NCBI GenBank assembly: GCA_026984165.1
Contig: JALSSQ010000310.1
Coordinates: 1 to 7,194 of the forward strand
DNA length: 7,194 bases
Source of the DNA: Sulfurovum sp.
GTDB taxonomy: Bacteria; Campylobacterota; Campylobacteria; Campylobacterales; Sulfurovaceae
Direction: 5' to 3'
A program made the position numbers and the translations under genes. The notes beneath the pieces were generated by a model, which had not been told where the DNA came from, did no database searches, and worked only from the letters and a program-made list of their open reading frames with translations. Below, piece after piece: positions 1 through 4,695 of this stretch; positions within the stretch are counted from its first letter, which is position 1, and each line of letters begins with the position of its first letter.

Positions 1-1
1 T

Positions 2-631
2 ATAACTTTTGAAGTTTTTGCAGGAAATATGTGGAGGAGTGAGGATATCTCTTTTGAAAAATTATCAGAAAATAGCGTTAAGATAACTATTGGTGATAGT
101 CTCTTTCCAAGATTTTTTATAAGAGTTTATGGGGAGGATAGTGATGAATTTATGAGTAAGTTTATCACGCCAAAAGAGATGGTAGCCCAGACTCAAAGCA
201 AGGTGGGTAGCTTCAATAACAATAGCTATTATCTCTTTTCAAGAGCAGTATGGGAAGCTTATTCAAAATTCTCAGGCTATCAACTCTCACAATCAAAATC
301 GGGTAAAATTTGTAAAATATTATCAAACAATCCTGATGCACATACGGCTTATGGTGTAGATGTTGATGTGATAGATAGTAATTTATCAAGAGCTAACTTA
401 GATACCATTTTGCAAAGTAATGGTAGTAACAGATATTTTGCCAACAATGTTGTCTATGGAGATAATAGCAATGGTGGTTGGTGGAGAAGTTATATTTATG
501 ACTTTACCAATCACCCATATAATAAAGAGGCACATGATAACCATACAACTGAAGAAAATGGAAGAAGCCCAATTGATAATGCTATTTTGCAAAATATCGA
601 TGTGGGTGTGATGTGTGTGGATGGTTTATAA
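2..631 (+). CDS. C-terminal part of an unrecognised, probably large protein (5' end outside window)
   Basis: The reading frame is open from the window edge (codons from base 2 read ITFEVFAGN before the first ATG at 29) to TAA at 629-631, so this is most likely the 3' end of a longer gene. An AGGA lies only 3 nt before the ATG at 29, too close to make it a convincing start. The visible 209 residues are rich in Asn, Ser, Tyr and Asp, with aromatic clusters (NGGWWRSYIYDF, NNNSYYLFSRAVWEAYSKF) and two cysteines. No membrane helix, signal peptide or motif of a known enzyme family is visible. Such a composition fits an exported or surface protein, but that is only a guess. I do not recognise the family. 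It converges on the minus-strand micro-ORFs at 701-854. Confidence 0.7.
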   Translation: MTFEVFAGNMWRSEDISFEKLSENSVKITIGDSLFPRFFIRVYGEDSDEFMSKFITPKEMVAQTQSKVGSFNNNSYYLFSRAVWEAYSKFSGYQLSQSKSGKICKILSNNPDAHTAYGVDVDVIDSNLSRANLDTILQSNGSNRYFANNVVYGDNSNGGWWRSYIYDFTNHPYNKEAHDNHTTEENGRSPIDNAILQNIDVGVMCVDGL

Positions 632-654
632 TTTAAGGTGTTAATTTAAATTTA

Positions 655-691
655 AAGCGTTAACGCTTAATAGAACGCTACAAATAACGCT
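655..691. repeat. 14-bp palindrome plus three AACGCT motifs at 12-bp spacing
   Basis: A perfect palindrome, AAGCGTTAACGCTT, lies at 655-668. AACGCT occurs at 662-667, 674-679 and 686-691, exactly 12 bp apart. The palindrome also supplies one inverted copy, AGCGTT, at 656-661. There is no U-run to suggest an intrinsic terminator. An iterated protein-binding site is possible, and so is chance in AT-rich DNA. It lies between the end of the partial gene and the end of the minus-strand micro-ORF. Confidence 0.4.
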
Positions 692-700
692 CTATAAATG

Positions 701-796
701 TTAAAACCCACCCAATGCTAGCATTATAACTAGCACTATAGCCTCTGGGTGGTATATTGTTATGATACCACCTATTATCATTAGTAAGTTTTTCAT
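701..796 (-). CDS. Candidate 31-residue hydrophobic micro-protein
   Basis: On the minus strand an ATG at 796-794 opens a 31-codon frame ending in TAA at 703-701. A perfect AGGAGG lies 6 nt upstream (plus positions 803-808), the strongest ribosome binding site in the window. The peptide begins MKNLLMIIGGIITIYH and ends AIVLVIMLALGGF. It is almost entirely hydrophobic apart from a central YHPE, so it could form one membrane helix or a short hairpin. Codons overlap strong RNA pairings, described separately. The size and hydrophobicity recall type I toxins or phage micro-proteins, but I cannot assign a family. A different frame is also open over most of the same DNA, so expression is unproven. 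The stop of the upstream 15-codon ORF overlaps its ribosome binding site, which suggests coupled translation. Confidence 0.5.
   Translation of the reverse strand: MKNLLMIIGGIITIYHPEAIVLVIMLALGGF
708..772 (-). promoter_or_regulatory. Two mutually exclusive RNA hairpins, the distal one terminator-like
   Basis: In the minus-strand RNA, GGTGGTAT (772-765) can pair with ATACCACC (755-748), giving 8 bp and a 9-nt loop. Alternatively CCACCCA (752-746) pairs with TGGGTGG (714-708), enclosing an inner stem of CTAGCA with TGCTAG on the plus strand (716-721 with 730-735). The second structure is followed by GUUUUAACAUUU and resembles an intrinsic terminator. The segment 752-748 belongs to both, so only one hairpin can form at a time, as in an attenuator. 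All of it lies within the 31-codon ORF, so a translating ribosome would affect the choice. No minus-strand gene follows in the window, which argues against classical attenuation. The pairings are direct observations; the role is inference. Confidence 0.4.
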
Positions 797-806
797 TTTC
801 CCCCTC

Positions 807-854
807 CTATGGCAATTGTTGTCTTTGTTTCTTTTGCATTTTTTTTATCTTCAT
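807..854 (-). CDS. Candidate 15-residue basic leader peptide
   Basis: An ATG at 854-852 on the minus strand is preceded by AAGGA (866-862) with a 7-nt spacer and by an in-frame TAA two codons upstream. It encodes MKIKKMQKKQRQQLP, a lysine/glutamine-rich basic peptide, and stops at TAG (809-807). That stop touches the AGGAGG of the 31-codon ORF, an arrangement typical of translational coupling. A TATATA at 886-881 could be the -10 box, but no -35 is visible. It could be a leader peptide, a micro-protein or the first part of a gene interrupted by the TAG, because the same frame stays open for 42 more codons. Too short to judge from composition. Confidence 0.35.
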   Translation of the reverse strand: MKIKKMQKKQRQQLP

Positions 855-933
855 TTTTTAATCCTTTTTATTCTTTTATCTATATAATTTGTTAAAGCAG
901 TTTTATCTCTTTAGCTGTAATATCATAACCCAT
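851..933 (-). pseudogene. Possible frameshifted remnant of a small ORF
   Basis: On the minus strand an ATG at 933-931 reads MGYDITAKEIKLL and stops at 894-892. AAGG lies 4 nt before the ATG. If the run of four A (plus T at 901-904) originally had five, the frame would run on as KTALTNYIDKRIKRIKK to a TGA at 853-851. That TGA overlaps the next ATG as ATGA. The restored 27-residue product looks like a coherent basic helix and would make a tightly packed row of three tiny ORFs. The restoration is inference from one inserted base. The RAYT left end begins 16 bp upstream of this ATG. Confidence 0.2.
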
Positions 934-949
934 TAAACCTTAAAATTTA

Positions 950-971
950 GGGGTCAGGTATTAAATCCTAA
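950..971. repeat. Left 22-bp inverted repeat of the RAYT unit
   Basis: It begins GGGGTCAGGTATTAAATCC and is the exact reverse complement of 1775-1796. It ends 3 bp before the extended -10 box of the transposase gene, so protein bound here could block that promoter. Confidence 0.85.
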
Positions 972-974
972 ATA

Positions 975-983
975 TGCTATACT
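975..983 (+). promoter_or_regulatory. Extended -10 promoter of the RAYT gene
   Basis: TGCTATACT matches the extended -10 pattern TGnTATAAT with one mismatch. The expected -35 position falls inside the left inverted repeat and shows no TTGACA. Transcription would start near 990, leaving about 25 nt of leader before the ATG at 1015. Confidence 0.5.
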
Positions 984-1014
984 GTCAAAATAAAATAAAA
1001 GATAGAGGTTCATA

Positions 1015-1785
1015 ATGCCAAGAATACCAAGGATAGATATACCTGGCTACCACCACATCATAAATAGGGGAGTGAATAGAACTCATATTTTTTCTAGCCC
1101 TGATGATAGAGAGAAATTCATGCAGATACTGTGTAAAGCATGTCGTGTGTACGGAGTTGTGGTGCATGACTATTGTTTGATGGATAACCATTACCATATA
1201 CTTATAGAAAACTCTCAAAGCAACTTGTCATTGTTTATGCGACAAATCAATAGTAATTACGCCATCTACTATAATAAAAAAACAAAACGAACTGGACATC
1301 TGTGGCAGGGACGGTATAGTTCTTGGTATATCTTAAAAGATGAATATCTTTATAGAACTATCAGATATATAGAATATAATCCAATAGAAGCAGGTATGTC
1401 TAGTGAAGTGGGAGAGTACCCTTATACGCTGGGAACTGTACTGTTAGGCAAGATGGATATGCCTAAGTGTTGTAACAAATCCATGCTTGTAGAGCGATAT
1501 GATATTAATACACTTGCAGACTTTCTAGATAAGCCACTAAGCACAGAAGAAGTAAAAGATCTTGAAAAAGAGAAACAGAAAAAGATAACAAAAATTGAAG
1601 ACAAAGCTGTAAGTGTCAAAAGAAAAGAACTAGGTTCTTATTTTTATAGCAGTATGGACAAGCAGATGAGAAATCTTGCCATACTTGAAGCATATAAAGA
1701 TGGATATACGCAAGCAAGTATAGCAAATGAGATTGGGATAAGTGATGCTATGGTTTGTATGGTCATCAAGAAACTTAGGATTTAA
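1015..1785 (+). CDS. REP-associated tyrosine transposase (RAYT), IS200-like Y1 HUH family
   Basis: Residues 1-19 carry the typical N-terminus with GYHHIINRG (11-19). The HUH metal site is H59-Y60-H61 in DNHYHILIE. GHLWQGRY (94-101) and RYIEYNPIEAG (117-127) are family signatures. The catalytic tyrosine is probably Y118, by analogy with other RAYTs. Residues 175-205 are charged and probably helical. Residues 219-256 (GYTQASIANEIGIS) look like a C-terminal helix-turn-helix that may help recognise the ends. RAYTs nick and rejoin single-stranded DNA at REP-type sequences. The 256-residue gene appears intact, with AGAGG 6 nt before the ATG. Its last codons and TAA lie inside the right inverted repeat. 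The function is secure at family level; current mobility is unknown. Confidence 0.93.
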   Translation: MPRIPRIDIPGYHHIINRGVNRTHIFSSPDDREKFMQILCKACRVYGVVVHDYCLMDNHYHILIENSQSNLSLFMRQINSNYAIYYNKKTKRTGHLWQGRYSSWYILKDEYLYRTIRYIEYNPIEAGMSSEVGEYPYTLGTVLLGKMDMPKCCNKSMLVERYDINTLADFLDKPLSTEEVKDLEKEKQKKITKIEDKAVSVKRKELGSYFYSSMDKQMRNLAILEAYKDGYTQASIANEIGISDAMVCMVIKKLRI

Positions 1786-1796
1786 TACCTGACCCC
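1775..1796. repeat. Right 22-bp inverted repeat of the RAYT unit
   Basis: This exact reverse complement of 950-971 ends in TTTAATACCTGACCCC. It encodes the end of the transposase (LRI and the TAA at 1783-1785), so gene end and element end are fused. Confidence 0.85.
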
Positions 1797-1812
1797 AAAG
1801 AGACCCCAAAGA
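1791..1812. repeat. 11-bp tandem duplication at the RAYT right tip
   Basis: GACCCCAAAGA occurs at 1791-1801 and again directly at 1802-1812. The first copy includes the outer six bases of the inverted repeat, so the second gives an extra GACCCC tip outside the element. Confidence 0.8.
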
Positions 1813-1832
1813 AAAGTTAACTGCATTTTTGA

Positions 1833-1838
1833 TATAAT
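1833..1838 (+). promoter_or_regulatory. -10 box of the plsC-like gene
   Basis: A perfect TATAAT follows a T-rich stretch (GCATTTTTGA) with no clear -35, the usual Campylobacterota layout. The start site would be near 1845, about 20 nt before the GTG. The box lies just 37 bp outside the RAYT right end. Confidence 0.6.
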
Positions 1839-1865
1839 GATTTTACTTCATTTTTAGGATACATT

Positions 1866-2546
1866 GTGACATTTAATGCAATCAAACAGGCACTCTATGG
1901 TTTATATTTGACCAATAGTTTTGGGTTTCGTTTATCAAGAACTGATGATCCTATGGAGAAAAAACGATTACGCCATGCGTATTCTGCAGCTCAGTTAAAA
2001 ATGTTAAATATTACCGTTAAAATAGAAAATGAAGAAAAGTTACCTAAAGAGGGGCAATATCTCATATTAATCAACCATAGAAGTATTATTGATCCTCCTA
2101 TTGTAGAAATCGCATTAAAAGATACAAATATTTTTGGTCCCTGGATTTCAAAAAAAGAACTGTATAACTCGTTTTTCTTTGGACTTTTTGTACGTCATGC
2201 GGGGTCTATTCTTTTAGATAGAGAAAAAAGTCAAATGTCTGGTTTTTTTGCAGATATCAAAGAAGCTGTAAAGCGTGGTGAGTCTATTTTTATTTTTCCA
2301 GAAGGCACACGAAATAAAACAACAGAATCCTTAACGACATTTAAAGAAGGTTCACGAATTATAGCGTTAAAAAATAGATTACCCATATTGCCACTTTATA
2401 TTCAAACGGATGCAGGTAAGGTCTTGAAAAATGCATTAGATGATGCCTCTTTAAAACAGGAGGTAAGATTGGTTGTTGGTGAGATTATTGATTATAAAGA
2501 CAAAACGAACCTTGAGGATAAGTATAGAGAAATATTCTCTCTTTAG
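1866..2546 (+). CDS. plsC: 1-acyl-sn-glycerol-3-phosphate acyltransferase (PlsC family)
   Basis: This enzyme transfers an acyl group to lysophosphatidic acid, giving phosphatidic acid for membrane phospholipids at the inner membrane. The 226-residue protein has the four acyltransferase blocks: NHRSIID (70-76, the NHx4D catalytic site with H71 and D76), GSILLDRE (113-120), FPEGTR (144-149, phosphate binding) and LPILPLYI (172-179). The start is GTG at 1866, supported by AGGA at 1856-1859 (6-nt spacer); no nearby ATG is in frame. There is no strong N-terminal helix, so attachment is probably peripheral. It has its own promoter and overlaps the convergent minus-strand gene by 4 bp. A related lysophospholipid acyltransferase activity cannot be excluded, because genomes of this group can carry more than one paralogue. 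Confidence 0.88.
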   Translation: MTFNAIKQALYGLYLTNSFGFRLSRTDDPMEKKRLRHAYSAAQLKMLNITVKIENEEKLPKEGQYLILINHRSIIDPPIVEIALKDTNIFGPWISKKELYNSFFFGLFVRHAGSILLDREKSQMSGFFADIKEAVKRGESIFIFPEGTRNKTTESLTTFKEGSRIIALKNRLPILPLYIQTDAGKVLKNALDDASLKQEVRLVVGEIIDYKDKTNLEDKYREIFSL

Positions 2547-2574
2547 TATTGCATAAAGGAGTGTTCTTTTTCTT
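2537..2574 (+). terminator. Probable intrinsic terminator of plsC
   Basis: CTC(T)CTTTA at 2537-2545 pairs with TAAAGGAG at 2554-2561: 8 bp with one bulged U and an 8-nt loop. The U-rich GTTCTTTTTCTTT follows. It contains the plsC stop codon and lies inside the last codons of the opposing gene. It lacks a U-tract in the other direction, so it would act only on plsC transcripts. Confidence 0.45.
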
Positions 2575-3112
2575 TGAGTGCAGTAATAATATTTTTGATA
2601 GTGGTGTTATCTGCAGTACTAGTGATGTATACCTTGGATGTATGTTTTGTTAAAGGAGCAACACGTATGTTTGTTTCTTGATTTTTATTGCGTAGAAGTA
2701 TGGTTCCTTCGTTTTTATTTTGATGTATGACATTACCGATTTTTTTTTGATCAACTGCATTGAGTGCGACTTCATAGGCAAGTTCTCTATTCATAAGTAG
2801 CATGATTTGTTTTTCAATTGTACCTGACTCTGATTTCAAATCTGTATCAGGTTTGGTATATGTTTGTTGATGCTTTTGGATCTTTGATGTTGTTTTAGGT
2901 TTGATAGCCAAAAGACGAATGAAGCGTATGGTAACAATAATAAATGATAAAATAAGGGAGAAAGTAACTCCTGACATAACACCAGCTAAGATACCAAGTT
3001 TCACTGCTTTTGTAAACTCGTAATTCATTGCATAATAGACAGTAGCAACAGCAGTAAGAAGAATACTCACAGGCATTACCAATGTGAGGAATAAATTAAT
3101 ATAACTTCTCAT
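2543..3112 (-). CDS. Two-helix membrane protein of unknown function, downstream of ftsY
   Basis: This 189-residue protein has two hydrophobic segments, about 5-28 and 38-67, joined by a short loop (NYEFTKAVK). A basic stretch follows (RFIRLLAIKPK), then a soluble domain of about 120 residues. The positive charges after the second helix suggest a cytoplasmic C-terminal domain. That domain alternates hydrophobic and polar residues (TILLRN, VYITSTAD), suggesting a small alpha/beta fold, but I recognise no family. The start ATG at 3112 is served by AAGGAG (3129-3124), which overlaps the ftsY stop codon and has an 11-nt spacer. The gene is probably third in the lipoprotein-ftsY operon, and translationally close to ftsY. 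A role near membrane protein targeting is suggested only by position. Confidence 0.75.
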   Translation of the reverse strand: MRSYINLFLTLVMPVSILLTAVATVYYAMNYEFTKAVKLGILAGVMSGVTFSLILSFIIVTIRFIRLLAIKPKTTSKIQKHQQTYTKPDTDLKSESGTIEKQIMLLMNRELAYEVALNAVDQKKIGNVIHQNKNEGTILLRNKNQETNIRVAPLTKHTSKVYITSTADNTTIKNIITALKEKEHSFMQY

Positions 3113-3127
3113 ACTTTCAAAGGCTCC

Positions 3128-3994
3128 TTAGATAAATATCTCATCTAATATTGTATGAATATATTCGTTGGCTTTGAAAGGAATAAGATCTTTAGGCTGT
3201 TCTCCTGTGCCTATGTAAAAAATAGGCATTTTGAGTTCATCAGCAATACTTAATACCGATCCACCTTTCGCAGTCCCATCAAGTTTTGTAATGATTATAC
3301 CATCAATTCCTATCATTTCATTAAATGTTTTAGCTTGGTTGATAGAGGAATTTCCCTGTGTACCATCAAGTATGAGCATTTTTCGATGAGGTGCACCAGT
3401 AAGAGCTTTATCTGCTACGCGAGTCATTTTTTTGAGTTCTTCGCTAAGGTTGCTTTGTGTATGTAGTCTTCCTGCAGTATCGATAATAACATTGTCATAC
3501 CCTTTTGCCACAGCTGATGATATAGAATCGTAAACAACAGCTGAGGGGTCATGTCCCTGTTGTGTTGAGACAATAGGAATATCTAATTTTATTGCCCAAC
3601 GGCTAAGTTGTTCTATAGCTGCAGCACGAAAAGTATCTCCTGCCCCAAGCATAACATTGTGTCCTTGTTTTTTATAGAGATAAGCAAGTTTTGAAATGGT
3701 TGTGGTTTTTCCTGCCCCATTCACACCGATAATCATTTCTACAAAAGGTTTGATATCACTCTCTTTCCAGTCTGCTTTATATTGAAAGACAGAGATGAGG
3801 GAGTTAAATGCTTGTGTTCGTGTTATGGTTTCAGGAAGAGATGCCAAAAGTTTCTCAACCAGAGCATAATTTACATCAGACTCCAAAAGTATATCTTCAA
3901 ATTCATCTTTGCTAATCCTCTTTTTTTTCGTAGGCGCAACTTCTTTGATTGCATCATTTGTTTTCCCTAAAACTTTTTTAAATAAGTTAAACAT
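3128..3994 (-). CDS. ftsY: Signal recognition particle receptor FtsY
   Basis: FtsY is the SRP-family GTPase that docks SRP-bound ribosomes at the inner membrane and hands them to the Sec translocon. The 288 residues comprise an amphipathic N-terminal helix (MFNLFKKVLGK) for membrane contact, an N domain to about 85, and the G domain. Motifs are GVNGAGKTT (90-98, P-loop), DTFRAAA (120-126), DTAGR (172-176), DGTQGN (210-215), TKLDGTAKGG (236-245) and IGTGEQPKDL (261-270). The long acidic A domain of E. coli FtsY is absent, as in many other bacteria. The ATG follows the lipoprotein stop after a short gap, with AAAGG 11 nt upstream. It is cotranscribed with its neighbours, probably from 4668-4673. 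Confidence 0.97.
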   Translation of the reverse strand: MFNLFKKVLGKTNDAIKEVAPTKKKRISKDEFEDILLESDVNYALVEKLLASLPETITRTQAFNSLISVFQYKADWKESDIKPFVEMIIGVNGAGKTTTISKLAYLYKKQGHNVMLGAGDTFRAAAIEQLSRWAIKLDIPIVSTQQGHDPSAVVYDSISSAVAKGYDNVIIDTAGRLHTQSNLSEELKKMTRVADKALTGAPHRKMLILDGTQGNSSINQAKTFNEMIGIDGIIITKLDGTAKGGSVLSIADELKMPIFYIGTGEQPKDLIPFKANEYIHTILDEIFI

Positions 3995-4008
3995 TGTTTT
4001 TTAGACCT

Positions 4009-4623
4009 TTATTCTTTTATTGCTTGTTGTATATCATACACTATCATTTCTACAGGAGTAAGTCCTTCGAAATAGCTATACACTACACCATTTTTAAAGA
4101 GTATAGTAAGTGGTTTATTTGCATTAGGATTTACGTTGATGCTGTCATATATAGCATTTATAAACTTAGTATCTTGCTTTTCTTCAAGTAAATGAAGAAT
4201 AAAAATACTATTATGCTGTTTTTGTGATACTTTTTTTAAATATTTTGCTTGCCAAAAACAAGGTTTGCAGGTAGATTTTGAAAGCATAAGAACAACGAGA
4301 GGATGAGAAGAATCTTGAAAATGAAGTTTTTTATCTGCAAATGTTGCAGTATATGTGTAAGTGCCTGTTTTTAATAAATATGTAGAAGAGGGTAAATGAA
4401 CAGAGAATGCGTCGGTATTTTGAGTATGTTGTTGAATGTTATTGCTTGAGTGTTTTGCTATTTGTATGTTTTTATCTTTTTGGGTAAAAATCTTGGTTGT
4501 ATTTTCTATAGGCATAGATTTATTTTTTGTATCATCACAACCAGTTAAAGTAAGGAAAAGAGGTATGCATAAAAAAATAAATGAGAAAAAAGAGTGTATT
4601 TCTTTGACAATATATTTTTGCAA
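4009..4623 (-). CDS. Thioredoxin-like (TlpA/thiol-disulfide type) lipoprotein
   Basis: The 204-residue protein begins with an export signal (hydrophobic 11-27) and a lipobox LTGC with lipidated C29. Asp at +2 and +3 would retain it at the inner membrane by the rule known from E. coli, facing the periplasm. A polar, Asn/Gln/Lys-rich linker spans about 30-75. A thioredoxin-like domain then carries STCKPCFW with the redox pair C119-x-x-C122. NKPLTILFKNG (169-179) contains the cis-proline region (P171). It could reduce or oxidise periplasmic disulfides, for example for cytochrome c maturation; the substrate is unknown. The start codon is TTG (4623-4621), supported by AAGGA 5-6 nt upstream and by continuity of the signal peptide. 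Divergent from the folate gene, upstream of ftsY. Confidence 0.85.
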   Translation of the reverse strand: MQKYIVKEIHSFFSFIFLCIPLFLTLTGCDDTKNKSMPIENTTKIFTQKDKNIQIAKHSSNNIQQHTQNTDAFSVHLPSSTYLLKTGTYTYTATFADKKLHFQDSSHPLVVLMLSKSTCKPCFWQAKYLKKVSQKQHNSIFILHLLEEKQDTKFINAIYDSINVNPNANKPLTILFKNGVVYSYFEGLTPVEMIVYDIQQAIKE

Positions 4624-4637
4624 AATATTCCTTTGGG

Positions 4638-4643
4638 TATAAT
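4638..4643 (+). promoter_or_regulatory. -10 box for the folate cyclo-ligase/rny transcript
   Basis: A perfect TATAAT (GGGTATAATGG) places the start near 4650, giving a leader of about 45 nt before the ATG at 4696. No clear -35 is seen. Because the minus-strand -10 lies downstream at 4668-4673, the two promoters face each other. Confidence 0.6.
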
Positions 4644-4667
4644 GGAGCTTAGATATGATGATATGGA

Positions 4668-4673
4668 TTATAG
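4668..4673 (-). promoter_or_regulatory. -10 box for the lipoprotein-ftsY operon
   Basis: TATAAT on the minus strand (GCTATAATCC) would start transcription near 4661, about 38 nt before the TTG start. It faces the plus-strand TATAAT at 4638-4643, and initial transcripts would overlap by about 12 nt. Confidence 0.5.
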
Positions 4674-4695
4674 CTAAAGAGCACTTAGGAATGTG

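Larger units (their letters stand above)
950..1796. mobile_element. RAYT transposon-like unit bounded by perfect 22-bp inverted repeats
   Basis: The unit consists of a single transposase gene between two perfect 22-bp inverted repeats with GGGGTCAGG at the outer tips. It is 847 bp long. The first base outside on each side is not complementary (A at 949 and A at 1797), so the repeats end sharply. I see no target-site duplication, which fits the single-strand HUH chemistry of IS200/IS605-type enzymes. There is no tnpB or guide-RNA-like segment. The unit lies between the micro-ORF locus and the plsC promoter. From memory, ends of the type GGGGTCAGG are common beside RAYT genes in several proteobacterial groups. 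Confidence 0.75.

Noticed and set aside
398..592. 64-codon minus-strand frame within the partial gene
   Set aside because: Shadow of the plus-strand gene, without a good ribosome binding site and with an unstructured composition.
655..668. Palindrome as an intrinsic terminator for the partial gene
   Set aside because: It has no loop and no U-tract, so it is a poor terminator; kept only as a repeat.
985..1218. 77-codon minus-strand frame over the RAYT start
   Set aside because: Antisense to a clearly coding transposase and its HUH motif; no supporting signal.
950..1796. IS605-type element with tnpB and guide RNA
   Set aside because: Only a Y1 transposase is present; no TnpB frame, no subterminal hairpins of the IS200/605 type, and RAYT signature motifs fit better.
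3994..4191. Plus-strand frame opposite the lipoprotein gene
   Set aside because: Phe/Tyr/Ile-rich shadow typical of the antisense of an AT-rich gene; no ribosome binding site.
4436..4642. Plus-strand 68-codon frame over the lipoprotein signal peptide
   Set aside because: Antisense to the lipobox-containing gene, which has stronger support.
4693..4695. GTG as start of the folate cyclo-ligase
   Set aside because: Only 2 nt after AGGA; the ATG at 4696 has a workable spacer.
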